Part shown: positions 22,762 through 32,834 of the stretch, piece after piece
Position numbering within the stretch: position 1 is the first letter of the stretch
How the letters are laid out: every line of letters starts with the position of its first letter
From: an uncultured delta proteobacterium
GTDB lineage: Bacteria > Myxococcota_A > Polyangia > Haliangiales > Haliangiaceae
Length of the DNA: 36,705 bases
Direction: 5' to 3'
NCBI GenBank assembly: GCA_900696455.1
Contig: CAADGB010000397.1
Location: forward strand, 1-36,705
The notes under the pieces: generated by a model
Told to the model about the DNA's origin: nothing
The model's database searches: none
The model's input: only the letters and a program-made list of their open reading frames with translations
Translations under genes and position numbers: made by a program

Positions 22762-24432
22762 GTGCGCACACACCGCAGGTCCGCGTTCGTCGTCACCATC
22801 CAGCCCCGGCGCCTCGGGCGCCTCGGACGCCTCGGCCACGTCGGGCTCGTCGGCGCCGGCCTGTTCGCGCTGGGCGCATGCGGCGGCAAGGAAGCCACGC
22901 CGAGGCCCGGCCCCGCCGCGCCCGCCGCGCCCGCCGCGCCCGCCGCGCCCGCCCTCGCCACCGCGGTCGATGGCCAGTACCAGCTCCCGGCGGCGAGCGC
23001 CGGCAAGCCCCTGCCGGTCGCGCCGCTCGCGCACCTGTTCGTGTCCGCCGACGGCACGATCCGCGTGGGCAAGGCGGCTGCCCTCGCGCAGGCCGTCGCG
23101 GTCGCCGACGTCGACGCCCTGCGTGCGGCGCTGCCGCCCGACGTGGCCGCGCCGGCGCCGGTCGCGCCGCGGCCGGCGCGCGCCGACGTCCCGACGCCCG
23201 AGCCCGGCGGCACCAGGCCCCGTGACACCCGCGACACCGGCGGCACCGGCACCGCCATGCCCCCCGAGGAGGGGCGGATGGGTTCCGGGCGCCCCTCCGG
23301 TCAGTACCGGATGCGGAGCGCCGACGATCCTGCCGCCGCCCGCGACGAGGCGCTCCGCGAGGCGCGCGCGGCCGGAGTCATCGGTTCGACCGCGCCCATC
23401 GAGGGCGGCGCGTTCGCGTCGATCACCGGCACCGGCGACGGGTCGGCCGGGTTCGAGGACGTCGATCGGTACGGCGGGATCCTGGGCCAGGAGCCGCACG
23501 AGGACGAGGCCGGCGGGCTCGGCACCACCACCGACGGCCGGGACTCCACCGGCTGGGGACAGCTCCGCATCCCCCGCGACCCGCGGCTGATCGGGCTCGC
23601 GACCCTGGGCCGCGGCGATCCCGCCACCGCGCGCGTGACCCTCGTCGGCGACCGAGGCGCGTCGGTCGGCGCCCTGCGCGCTGCCCTCTCCGCGATCGCC
23701 GCGCCGGTCGCGGTCGCGGTCGACGGCGGCGCCGGCAACGCCGCGGCGCTGCCCTTCGTGCTCGAGCCGGGGCGCCCGGGCGACCGGCCGCTCGGTCCGG
23801 TGCTGGTGGTGCGCGTCGACGGTGGACGCGTCCAGCTCAGCCGCGGCGCGCTCCCGGAGGTGGTCGAGCCGACGGCCGACGGCGGCGTCGACCGCGCCGC
23901 GTTGACACGCGCGATCGCGGCGACCGACGTCCCCGGCGACCCGCTCGTGGCCGTGGAGGTCCAGGCGACGTCGGCCGCGCGGTTCGCCGACCTGTGGGTC
24001 GCGCTGGAGGTGGCGGCGAGCGCCGCCGCCCCGGTGACCGTGTGGATGTACGACCCCTCCGCCCCCGCCCCGTACGGCGTCGGACGGGGACCTCGCGGCA
24101 GCGCCGCGCCCCGGGTCGAGATCGGGCAGCCCGGCGTCGCCGGCGAGCTCGATCGGAACCTCATCCGCCGCTACATCAAGCGCAACCTCGCGAAGCTCAG
24201 CTACTGCTACGAGAAGGCGCTCCTGGTCACCCCCGACCTCGCGGGCACGGTCGCGACCCGGTTCGTGATCGGCCCCAGGGGGACGGTCACCTCGGTCGAG
24301 GCCAGCGGCGTCGCCCCGGAGGTCTCCGCCTGCGTCGCCGAGGTGCTGCGCGCCATCGAGTTCCCGAAGCCGCGTGGCGGCGGACAGGTCGAGGTCACGT
24401 ACCCCTTCGACTTCCGCCCGGCGGGTGGGTGA
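22762..24432 (+). CDS. Lipoprotein with AgmX/PglI C-terminal domain (first of two paralogues)
   Basis: The protein has 556 residues. I chose GTG 22762 because GGGGAG lies about 5 nt upstream. A long signal peptide ends in LGAC, followed by a PAAPAAPAAPA linker. An N-terminal module (QYQLPAASAGKPLP to IRVGKAAALAQA) and a middle module (RVTLVGDRGASVGALRAALS) are shared with the next gene; the middle module vaguely resembles ExbD/TolR periplasmic domains. The last ~110 residues are an AgmX/PglI C-terminal domain: LIRRYIKRNLAKLSYCYEKAL, then FVIGPRGTVTSVEASGV and a second Cys in VSACVAEV, probably disulphide-paired. AgmX (AglX) is known from myxobacterial gliding work. Between the modules lies a ~130-residue acidic, Gly-rich stretch absent from the paralogue. 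Confidence 0.9.
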   Translation: MRTHRRSAFVVTIQPRRLGRLGRLGHVGLVGAGLFALGACGGKEATPRPGPAAPAAPAAPAAPALATAVDGQYQLPAASAGKPLPVAPLAHLFVSADGTIRVGKAAALAQAVAVADVDALRAALPPDVAAPAPVAPRPARADVPTPEPGGTRPRDTRDTGGTGTAMPPEEGRMGSGRPSGQYRMRSADDPAAARDEALREARAAGVIGSTAPIEGGAFASITGTGDGSAGFEDVDRYGGILGQEPHEDEAGGLGTTTDGRDSTGWGQLRIPRDPRLIGLATLGRGDPATARVTLVGDRGASVGALRAALSAIAAPVAVAVDGGAGNAAALPFVLEPGRPGDRPLGPVLVVRVDGGRVQLSRGALPEVVEPTADGGVDRAALTRAIAATDVPGDPLVAVEVQATSAARFADLWVALEVAASAAAPVTVWMYDPSAPAPYGVGRGPRGSAAPRVEIGQPGVAGELDRNLIRRYIKRNLAKLSYCYEKALLVTPDLAGTVATRFVIGPRGTVTSVEASGVAPEVSACVAEVLRAIEFPKPRGGGQVEVTYPFDFRPAGG

Positions 24433-24519
24433 GCGCCGGAGGCGCCGGGAACCAGGTGGCCGGTCGCGCTGTCGAGGTGACACCCGTTCGAGCGTGCGCC
24501 GGTCCGCCCGGCGCCGAAG

Positions 24520-24526
24520 GAGCCCG
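24520..24526 (+). promoter_or_regulatory. Strong ribosome binding site fixing the second AgmX gene start
   Basis: GAAGGAG (from about 24516 to 24522) sits 5 nt before ATG 24527, the best Shine-Dalgarno sequence in the window. It fixes this start over upstream in-frame candidates. Confidence 0.7.
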
Positions 24527-25963
24527 ATGATCGACCTCCCGCGCGGCTCGCGCCGCCCCCGCGCCGACACCCTCGCCCTCGCCCTCGCCCTCGCCGTCGT
24601 CACCGCCGCGGCGTGCGGAGGCGACACGCAGGCGTCGCCGCCGGTGGGCTCCGGGACCGGCGCGACCACGCCCGCCGCGCCGCCCGGGCCGACGCCGGCG
24701 CCGGCGCCGGCGCTGCCGGCGGTGGTCGCCGGCCAGTACCAGCTCGCGACGTCGACCGCGGGCACGCCCCTGCCCGCTCGCCCGGCGGCCTTCGTGTTCG
24801 TGACGACGAGCGGCGCGATCCGGGTGGGCAGCGGGCCGGCGTTCGCGGAGGCGGAGGAGCTCGCCGGCGTCGGCGTCCTGCGCGGCCGCCTGCCGCCGCC
24901 GGCCGCCGCCGCGACCGCGGACGCTGCCGCGGGCCCGGACGCCGACGCGGCCGAGCGTGCGCGGGCGCGGCAGCGCCTCGATCCCGGCGTGGCGGTGAAC
25001 CCGAACCTGCTCGGCCAGGGCCCCGGCTCCGGGGTGTTCGCGGAGCTGGCGAGCGACGCCGACGCCGACGCCGGCGCCGGGCTCGGGACCATCGGCGCGA
25101 GCCGTCACGGCACGTCGGCGGCCGGCGCCCACCACGTCGTCGTCGCCCGCCTGGATCGCACCGCGCCGGCGTCGGCCCGGATCGTCGTGGTCGCCGACCA
25201 CGGCGTCACCATCGGCACCCTCGACCGCGTGCTGCGCGGGATCGACGAGCCGGTGGCGCTGGCGGTCGCCGGCGCCGGCGACGCCGCGGCCGCGCTGCCC
25301 TTCACGATCGTCCCGGGGACCGCCGGCGCCGCCAGCGGCGCGCGCGAGCTCCGCCTCACCCTCGAGCGCCCGGGCGCGGTCACGCTGGCCGTGGATGGTC
25401 AGGTCTACTTCGTCGAGCCGCGCCCCGACGCCACCACCGATCGGGCCGAGCTCGACCGCGGCGTCGCCCACGTCGCCGGCGCAGCCCCGCTGTCGGCGTT
25501 CCGCCTCGAGGCGCGGCCCGAGCGCCTGCTCGGCCCCGCCGTCGCCGCGCTCGACGCCATGGCCCGCGGCGCCGCCCCCGGCACCATCTACCTCCGCGTC
25601 GATCGAGGCGGCGGGGGTATGCGGTCCGGACGCATCGCCCTCCCGCTCACGCGCTTCGGCAACGTCACCGCCGAGGGCGAGCTCGACCGCGCCATCATCC
25701 GCCGCTACCTCCGGCGCGCCGCCCCCAAGCTCACCTACTGCTACGAGCAGCGGCTCCTGACCCAGCCCAGCCTGGCCGGCACCGTGACCACCGACCTCGT
25801 CATCGACGGTCAGGGCCGGGTGACCAGCGCCCGGTCGAAGGGCGTGGATCCCAGCGTCGAGCGGTGCGTCGCCGCCGTCGTCAAGGCGATCGTGTTCCCC
25901 CGCCCCCACGCCGGGATCGTCCGGGTCAGCTTCCCGATCGAGTTCCAGCCCACGGGCGGCTGA
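24527..25963 (+). CDS. Lipoprotein with AgmX/PglI C-terminal domain (second paralogue)
   Basis: The protein has 478 residues and lies 94 bp after its paralogue. The signal peptide ends in TAAACGG (lipobox AAAC), then a Pro/Ala linker. It shares the order of modules with its neighbour: QYQLATSTAGTPLPARPAAFVF with IRVGSGPAFAEA, then RIVVVADHGVTIGTLDRVL with AVALPFTIVPG-like spacing, then the AgmX domain (IIRRYLRRAAPKLTYCYEQRL, LVIDGQGRVTSARSKGV, VERCVAAVV). The two domain cysteines are conserved. Identity is clear along the whole length apart from the acidic insert of the first copy, so this is an old tandem duplication. It converges with the kinase gene ending at 26006. Confidence 0.9.
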   Translation: MIDLPRGSRRPRADTLALALALAVVTAAACGGDTQASPPVGSGTGATTPAAPPGPTPAPAPALPAVVAGQYQLATSTAGTPLPARPAAFVFVTTSGAIRVGSGPAFAEAEELAGVGVLRGRLPPPAAAATADAAAGPDADAAERARARQRLDPGVAVNPNLLGQGPGSGVFAELASDADADAGAGLGTIGASRHGTSAAGAHHVVVARLDRTAPASARIVVVADHGVTIGTLDRVLRGIDEPVALAVAGAGDAAAALPFTIVPGTAGAASGARELRLTLERPGAVTLAVDGQVYFVEPRPDATTDRAELDRGVAHVAGAAPLSAFRLEARPERLLGPAVAALDAMARGAAPGTIYLRVDRGGGGMRSGRIALPLTRFGNVTAEGELDRAIIRRYLRRAAPKLTYCYEQRLLTQPSLAGTVTTDLVIDGQGRVTSARSKGVDPSVERCVAAVVKAIVFPRPHAGIVRVSFPIEFQPTGG

Positions 25964-26005
25964 GCACCGACGCGGGCGATCCGCTCCCCCGCCGGCGCGG
26001 CGCCG

Positions 26006-28852
<2,847 letters not shown>

Positions 28853-28861
28853 CCCCACTGG

Positions 28862-28867
28862 ATCATA
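28862..28867 (-). promoter_or_regulatory. -10-like box before the TPR kinase gene
   Basis: TATGAT on the minus strand, one mismatch from TATAAT, ends 9 nt before ATG 28852 and stands out in very GC-rich DNA. It gives the kinase its own possible promoter with a leader of a few bases at most. No -35 is seen. Confidence 0.45.
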
Positions 28868-28932
28868 TCGAACCCGGCGGCGGCGTGGCGCGGATTCACC
28901 CGGACGCCCGCGGGCCGCGCCCCGACGCCGGG

Positions 28933-29499
28933 TCAGGGCGGCGACTTCGACCGGCCGACGAGCCCCCACGCCCGCAGCCGCGCGAGGAGCGCGCCGCGCG
29001 ACATGCCGAGGCGGCGCGCCGCCTCGCTCTGGTTGCCGCCGGCGGCCGCCAGCGCGGCCTCGATCCGGGCCCGCTCCAGCTCCACCACCTCCTCGCGCAG
29101 GCGCTGGGCCTGCCGCCGCCCGTCGCGGACCAGGCGCACCAGCACGCTGCCGACCTCGAAGGCGTCGCCGACGCCGAGGCCCACCGGCACGCCGGCGGCG
29201 ATGCGCTCGCCGCGCACGAACGTGCCGTTGCGCGAGCCGAGATCCTCCACCGACGTCGCCGGGCCCAGCCGCAGCCGGACGTGCTCGCGCGACACCGAGG
29301 TGTGATCGAGCTGGAGGGTCGCGGTCCGCGACCGGCCGAGGACGACCTCGCCGGCGGCGGGGAGCGCGTGCACCTGGACGGCGCCGCCCAGCTCGACCTC
29401 GAGGGCGAGCGGGCGCGGCTCGGAGACGCCGGTCTCGGCGGTGTCGACCGGAGCGTCCGGAGCGTCCGGGCTTTCGGGGGTCGAGGGCGACACGCTCAC
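28933..29499 (-). CDS. FHA-domain regulator with Fis-type helix-turn-helix, no AAA+ core
   Basis: The protein has 188 residues from GTG 29499. After ~35 disordered residues comes an FHA domain (EVVLGRSRTATLQLDHTSVS, REHVRL, then DLGSRNGTFVRGERI), which binds phosphothreonine peptides. A short linker helix (LREEVVELERARIEAAL) leads to a Fis-type helix-turn-helix (GGNQSEAARRLGMSRGALLA). FHA plus Fis HTH is the layout of FHA-type sigma-54 activators, but the AAA+ ATPase domain is missing. It may therefore bind DNA and respond to a kinase without activating sigma-54 itself. The frame stays open to an ATG at 29775, but a -35/-10 pair right before 29499 supports this start. The next gene is a Ser/Thr kinase, its obvious partner. 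Confidence 0.85.
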   Translation of the reverse strand: MSVSPSTPESPDAPDAPVDTAETGVSEPRPLALEVELGGAVQVHALPAAGEVVLGRSRTATLQLDHTSVSREHVRLRLGPATSVEDLGSRNGTFVRGERIAAGVPVGLGVGDAFEVGSVLVRLVRDGRRQAQRLREEVVELERARIEAALAAAGGNQSEAARRLGMSRGALLARLRAWGLVGRSKSPP

Positions 29500-29505
29500 C
29501 CGCCG

Positions 29506-29535
29506 ACGTTCCGTGCTCGGGGCGCCGGGTGTCAA
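29506..29535 (-). promoter_or_regulatory. Sigma-70-type promoter for the FHA-Fis gene
   Basis: A consensus -35 TTGACA (29530-29535) is followed after 18 bp by GAACGT (29506-29511), a weak -10 that keeps the key A and final T. The box ends 6 nt before GTG 29499, predicting a leaderless or nearly leaderless transcript. Confidence 0.45.
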
Positions 29536-29620
29536 GCCGCGCGGGCCGCGGTCGGTCGCGACCTCGGTCACCGCGCCGGGCGCCGGCGGGGCGTCGGCCG
29601 CGCGCCCGGCGGCCGGCTGG

Positions 29621-29628
29621 TATACGCT
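29621..29628 (+). promoter_or_regulatory. -10-like box before the beta-helix lipoprotein gene
   Basis: TATACGCT contains TATACG (preceded by TGG, an extended -10) and TACGCT. These end 9 and 7 nt before GTG 29636, so a leaderless transcript is possible. It lies in the 136-bp gap between divergent genes. Confidence 0.45.
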
Positions 29629-29635
29629 CGCGCTC

Positions 29636-31069
29636 GTGACCTCCCGGTCGAGCGTGGTCGTGTTCGCGGTCCTCGCCGCGTGTTCGTGGGCCTGCACCCG
29701 CCAGAACCCCGACTTCTGCTGCACCTCCCTCGAGTCGTGCGGCGCGGTCGGCGTCACCAGCCTGGTGCCGTGCAACAGCGCCGGCAGCCGCCCCTACTGC
29801 GACGACACCGGTCAGTTCGGGCCGGCCCGCACCTGCATCGTCGATCCGTCGGCGCCGGCCTGCTCGCGGGACGAGGACTGCACCTCCCCGGGACGCCCGG
29901 TGTGCGACGTCGAGGACACCGGCACCTGCACCGGCTGCCAGGTCAGCGCGAGCTGCATGCGTTTCGGCGAGCGCGACCTCTGTCACCCCGGGACCGGCGC
30001 CTGCGTCGCCTGCATCGGCTCCGAGCACTGCACCCAGCCCACCGCGCCGGTGTGCGGGGACGACGGCACCTGCACCGCCTGCACCGCCGACGACCAGTGC
30101 GCGAGCGGGCTGTGCGACGAGGCCTCCGGCGCCTGCGCCGCCGAGGCCGAGATCATCCACGTCGACCGCGGCGGCGGCGGCACCGCGTGCACGCGGGCGA
30201 TGCCGTGCGCGACCTTCGCCGACGGCGTGGCCGCGATCACCGCCACCCGGCGCTGGATGCGGGTCGGCCCCGGCGACTACATGGAGCCGACGGTGACCCT
30301 CGACGGCCGCACGGTCACGATCGTCGCCCCCAGCGCCGGCCTCCGCCCCAGCGCCTTCGATCAGCCGGTCCTGCAGGTGCTCAACGCCAGCGTGGTGCAG
30401 GTCGAGGGCTTGCGCCTGTTCTCGGCGGGCGGGGACGGACGCGCCGACGGGCTGCGCTGCCAGGCCCCCTCCGGCGGCCGCCCGCGGGTCACCCTGATCG
30501 GCGTCCAGATCGACAGCAACGCCGCGTTCGGGATCGACGCCAGCGAGTGCGACGTCCGCATCGAGCGCAGCCGGATCGCCGGCAACCCCGGCGGCGGCGT
30601 CTCGATCAGCGCCGGGTCGTTCCACGTCACCAACACGTTCATCATCGGCAACGGCGGCAACACCCCGATCGGCGGGGTCCGCCTCCAGGACAACGACGCC
30701 ACCAGCGTCTTCGCGTTCAACACCGTCGCCGACAACTTCGCCGCGAACACGGTCGCGCGCGCCCTCATCTGCACCTCCACCCAGCCCCAGCGCATCACCA
30801 GCAACATCCTGTGGGGCAACGCCGCGCCCGATCAGGTCTCGACCACCAACTGCCAGCTCGACCACAACCTGTCCAACCAGAGCCTGAGCGGCTCGAACAA
30901 CCTGATGGCCAACCCGACCTTCGTCGCGGCCTCCGACTTCCACCTCGCCGCCGGCTCGCCCGGCATCGACGCGGCCGATCCGGCGGCCACCCTCGCCGTC
31001 GACTTCGACGGCGACACCCGGCCCCAGGGCGGCGGCCGCGACATCGGCGCCGACGAGGTCGTGCCCTAG
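29636..31069 (+). CDS. Cys-rich lipoprotein with right-handed beta-helix domain
   Basis: The protein has 477 residues from GTG 29636. The short signal peptide ends in VLAAC. About 150 Cys-rich residues follow (NPDFCCTSLESCG, ACSRDEDCTSPGRPVCDVE, CTACTADDQCASGLCDEASG), as in many exported myxobacterial proteins. From about residue 175 the protein is a parallel beta-helix (IIHVDRGGGGTAC, CATFADGVAAI, MRVGPGDYMEPTVTLDGRTV, then Asn-rich turns such as NTFIIGNGGN). The C-terminal DIGADEV is the typical end of this family. Such folds bind or cleave polysaccharides, but no catalytic residues can be assigned. The stop codon lies inside the first unit of a short tandem repeat. Confidence 0.88.
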   Translation: MTSRSSVVVFAVLAACSWACTRQNPDFCCTSLESCGAVGVTSLVPCNSAGSRPYCDDTGQFGPARTCIVDPSAPACSRDEDCTSPGRPVCDVEDTGTCTGCQVSASCMRFGERDLCHPGTGACVACIGSEHCTQPTAPVCGDDGTCTACTADDQCASGLCDEASGACAAEAEIIHVDRGGGGTACTRAMPCATFADGVAAITATRRWMRVGPGDYMEPTVTLDGRTVTIVAPSAGLRPSAFDQPVLQVLNASVVQVEGLRLFSAGGDGRADGLRCQAPSGGRPRVTLIGVQIDSNAAFGIDASECDVRIERSRIAGNPGGGVSISAGSFHVTNTFIIGNGGNTPIGGVRLQDNDATSVFAFNTVADNFAANTVARALICTSTQPQRITSNILWGNAAPDQVSTTNCQLDHNLSNQSLSGSNNLMANPTFVAASDFHLAAGSPGIDAADPAATLAVDFDGDTRPQGGGRDIGADEVVP

Positions 31070-31116
31070 CTCGCCCTAGCTCGTGCCCTGGCTCGTGCCC
31101 TGGCTCGATCCCTGGC
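31059..31116. repeat. 12-bp minisatellite across the 3' ends of convergent genes
   Basis: Units are 31059-31070 (TCGTGCCCTAGC), 31071-31080 (10 bp, TCGCCCTAGC), 31081-31092 and 31093-31104 (both TCGTGCCCTGGC) and 31105-31116 (TCGATCCCTGGC). The first unit contains the TAG stop of the beta-helix gene. The array ends 4 nt before the stop of the convergent gene at 31121. It fills the whole intergenic space. Confidence 0.85.
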
Positions 31117-31120
31117 CCGA

Positions 31121-31600
31121 TCAGAACGTGCCGCGCACCAGGGGCAGCCGGACCTCGACGTAGCGCTCGCCCAGGAAGCTGCGCGGCACCACCTCGAAGT
31201 CGGGGAGCTCGAGGCGCACCCCGCGGCCGGCCAGGGTCAGGTCGATCGCGGCCTCGACCTGGGCGCCGCCACCGCGGAAGTGGACGTCCCCCTCGATCGT
31301 GAGCGAGAGCCACCGGCTCTCCCCCGCCAGGCGGAGGTGGGCGCGGCGGGCCCGGCCATCGAGGCGGAAGCGGACGGCGTCGAGGCTGAGCGCGCCGACG
31401 TGGTCGCCGATGGCATCGCCCAGCTCGGTCAGTCGATCGGCGAGCTGCTCGCTGAAGGTCCGCCCGCCCCCCGCCACCCCGGCGCCCCCGGCGCCGGCGG
31501 GATCGTCGGCCCGCGCCACCCCCGGCGCGCCGGCGGCCACGGCCGCGGCCACGGCCCCGACGAGGGCCAGGCGGTCCACCGGAGCACGTCCGCCGCGCAT
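31121..31600 (-). CDS. Small exported protein of unknown function
   Basis: The protein has 159 residues. ATG 31600 begins a signal peptide (LALVGAVAAAVAAGAPGVARA) with a likely signal peptidase I site after ARA. A Gly/Ala-rich linker and an amphipathic helix (FSEQLADRLTELGDAIGDHV) lead into a ~90-residue beta-rich domain (LSLDAVRFRLDGRARRAHLRL) with short alternating strands, perhaps a small beta-barrel or lipid-binding sandwich. No cysteines remain after the signal, so it is probably soluble in the periplasm. I do not recognise the family. Confidence 0.72.
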   Translation of the reverse strand: MRGGRAPVDRLALVGAVAAAVAAGAPGVARADDPAGAGGAGVAGGGRTFSEQLADRLTELGDAIGDHVGALSLDAVRFRLDGRARRAHLRLAGESRWLSLTIEGDVHFRGGGAQVEAAIDLTLAGRGVRLELPDFEVVPRSFLGERYVEVRLPLVRGTF

Positions 31601-31606
31601 CCCTCG

Positions 31607-31635
31607 ATCGTCGCCGGCGCGCCGCCCGCGGTCAA
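31607..31635 (-). promoter_or_regulatory. Sigma-70-type promoter for the small exported protein
   Basis: TTGACC (31630-31635) and GACGAT (31607-31612) are 17 bp apart on the minus strand. The -10 ends 6 nt before ATG 31600. This layout is nearly the same as for the FHA-Fis gene, and again implies little or no leader. Confidence 0.4.
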
Positions 31636-31662
31636 GGCCGCGCTCGCCGGGCGCCGGCCTGC

Positions 31663-31668
31663 TACGGT
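31663..31668 (+). promoter_or_regulatory. Extended -10-like box before queE
   Basis: TGC-TACGGT forms an extended -10 that ends 8 nt before GTG 31677. The same TGC-TACGGT string occurs before the gene starting at 32755. Confidence 0.45.
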
Positions 31669-31676
31669 TGGCGCCG

Positions 31677-32318
31677 GTGTACGCCGTCAAGGAGATCTAC
31701 TACACGCTCCAGGGCGAGGGCGCCCAGACCGGGCGGGCCGCGGTCTTCCTGCGCTTCACCGGCTGCAACCTGTGGTCGGGGCGGGCCCAGGATCGCGGCC
31801 GCGGCGCCGGCGGCTGCTCGGCGTGGTGTGACACCGACTTCGTCGGCACCGACGGTCCGGGCGGCGGACGCTTCGCGACCGCGGGCGAACTGGCGGCGGC
31901 GGCGCGGGCGCGCTGGCCGGCCGGCGCCGGCGGCGAGCCGCTGGTGGTCGCGACCGGCGGCGAGCCGCTCTTGCAGCTCGACGCCGCGCTGGTCGCGGCG
32001 CTCCACCGCGAGGGCCTGGCGGTCGCGATCGAGACCAACGGCACCCTGGCGGTCCCGGCCGGCGTCGACTGGGTGTGCGTGTCGCCCAAGGCGCACGCGC
32101 CGCTGGTGGTCACCGGCGGCGACGAGCTCAAGCTGATCTACCCCCAGGCCGAGGTGCCGCCGACCGCGGTCGAGCACCTCGCGTTCCGTCACTTCTTCCT
32201 CCAGCCGCTGGACGGCCCCGACGCCGCCGCCCACACCCGCGCCTGCCTCGCCTACTGCCTGGCCCATCCGCGGTGGCGGATCTCGCTGCAGACCCACAAG
32301 CTGCTGAACATCCCCTGA
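31677..32318 (+). CDS. queE: 7-carboxy-7-deazaguanine synthase (radical SAM)
   Basis: The protein has 213 residues from GTG 31677. It matches QueE along its length: YAVKEIYYTLQGEG at the N-terminus, FLRFTGCNLWSGR, CDTDFVGTDG, VVATGGEPLLQLD (the SAM-contacting GGEP), AIETNGT, VSPKAH and the C-terminal SLQTHKLL. QueE uses a 4Fe-4S cluster and SAM to contract 6-carboxytetrahydropterin to 7-carboxy-7-deazaguanine, the precursor of queuosine in tRNA. The cluster cysteines are C30, C47 and C51, a C-x16-C-x3-C spacing rather than the C-x14-C-x2-C I know for this subtype; the aromatic residue before the last Cys (W50) is kept. No other queuosine gene is in the window. Confidence 0.92.
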   Translation: MYAVKEIYYTLQGEGAQTGRAAVFLRFTGCNLWSGRAQDRGRGAGGCSAWCDTDFVGTDGPGGGRFATAGELAAAARARWPAGAGGEPLVVATGGEPLLQLDAALVAALHREGLAVAIETNGTLAVPAGVDWVCVSPKAHAPLVVTGGDELKLIYPQAEVPPTAVEHLAFRHFFLQPLDGPDAAAHTRACLAYCLAHPRWRISLQTHKLLNIP

Positions 32319-32350
32319 CGCCCGCGGGCCCGCGACCGTGACGCGCCGGG

Positions 32351-32367
32351 CGTCCGTGCGCCGGACG
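32351..32367. terminator. Hairpin after queE
   Basis: CGTCCG (32351-32356) and CGGACG (32362-32367) enclose a TGCGC loop. A perfect 18-nt palindrome (GCGCGCCGC-GCGGCGCGC) follows at 32370-32387. Both lie in the 74-bp gap between convergent genes ending at 32318 and 32393, so shared termination is likely. Confidence 0.4.
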
Positions 32368-32392
32368 GCGCGCGCCGCGCGGCGCGCGGCGG

Positions 32393-32755
32393 TCAGTTCA
32401 GGTGGATCTTCTTGCCGTCGATGTCGACCTCGCCCTCGGCCTCGACCTTGACCTCGCCGCGGGACTTCATCGTGATCGACTCCTCGGTGGTCACCGTGAG
32501 CTGGCGGGTGGCGATGTCGATCGACTCGGCGGCGCGCAGCTCGAGGCGCGCGCTCTCGAGCTGGAGGACCGGCCCCTGCTCGGTCAGCCGGATGCGGACC
32601 TCGACCTGGCCCGACGAGCTGCGGATCTCGACCAGCTCCTCGCCACCGGCGGTGGCCACCGTCAGCGTGCGCCCCTCGCGCAGGTAGACCTCTCGGGTCT
32701 CGGTGGTCTCCTCGGTCGCGACCTCCCCGAGCTGCTCCTTGGGATCGCCCGACAT
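32393..32755 (-). CDS. Small beta-repeat protein resembling VgrG/gp5 spike tails
   Basis: The protein has 120 residues. After a short acidic N-terminus it is made of short strands of about 8-10 residues: REVYLREGRTLTVATA, VEIRSSSGQVEVRIRL, then ESIDIATRQLTVTTEESITM, EVKVEAEGEVDIDGKKIHLN. The last part, with alternating hydrophobic residues and a closing GKKIHLN, is very like the triple-stranded beta-helix tails of T4 gp5 and T6SS VgrG proteins (the DUF2345 and DUF3540 type). It has no signal peptide, no gp27/gp44-like part and no T6SS genes nearby. An adaptor or orphan spike tip is one idea; a general beta-solenoid is another. TACGGT ends 9 nt before ATG 32755. Confidence 0.78.
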   Translation of the reverse strand: MSGDPKEQLGEVATEETTETREVYLREGRTLTVATAGGEELVEIRSSSGQVEVRIRLTEQGPVLQLESARLELRAAESIDIATRQLTVTTEESITMKSRGEVKVEAEGEVDIDGKKIHLN

Positions 32756-32764
32756 GCGGCCGAC

Positions 32765-32770
32765 ACCGTA
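32765..32770 (-). promoter_or_regulatory. Extended -10-like box, divergent partner 1
   Basis: TGC-TACGGT on the minus strand ends 9 nt before ATG 32755, predicting an almost leaderless transcript for the spike-like gene. Confidence 0.45.
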
Positions 32771-32822
32771 GCACACCGGCGCCGGTCGCCGGCGCGCGGC
32801 GCACCGCCGTTCGCCGATCGGA

Positions 32823-32828
32823 TATGCT
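32823..32828 (+). promoter_or_regulatory. -10-like box, divergent partner 2
   Basis: TATGCT ends 6 nt before ATG 32835. At this distance transcription would start on the A of the ATG. It faces the TACGGT box of the divergent gene across a 79-bp gap. Confidence 0.45.
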
Positions 32829-32834
32829 GGGGGC

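Noticed and set aside
29500-29775. Longer N-terminus of the FHA-Fis protein, to ATG 29775
   Set aside because: It would overlap the divergent lipoprotein gene's signal peptide and promoter, adds only disordered residues, and a TTGACA box lies within it.
31601-31676. preQ1 riboswitch before queE
   Set aside because: The 76-bp gap is GC-rich, lacks the A-rich tail of preQ1 aptamers, and a -10-like box 8 nt before the start leaves no room for a leader.
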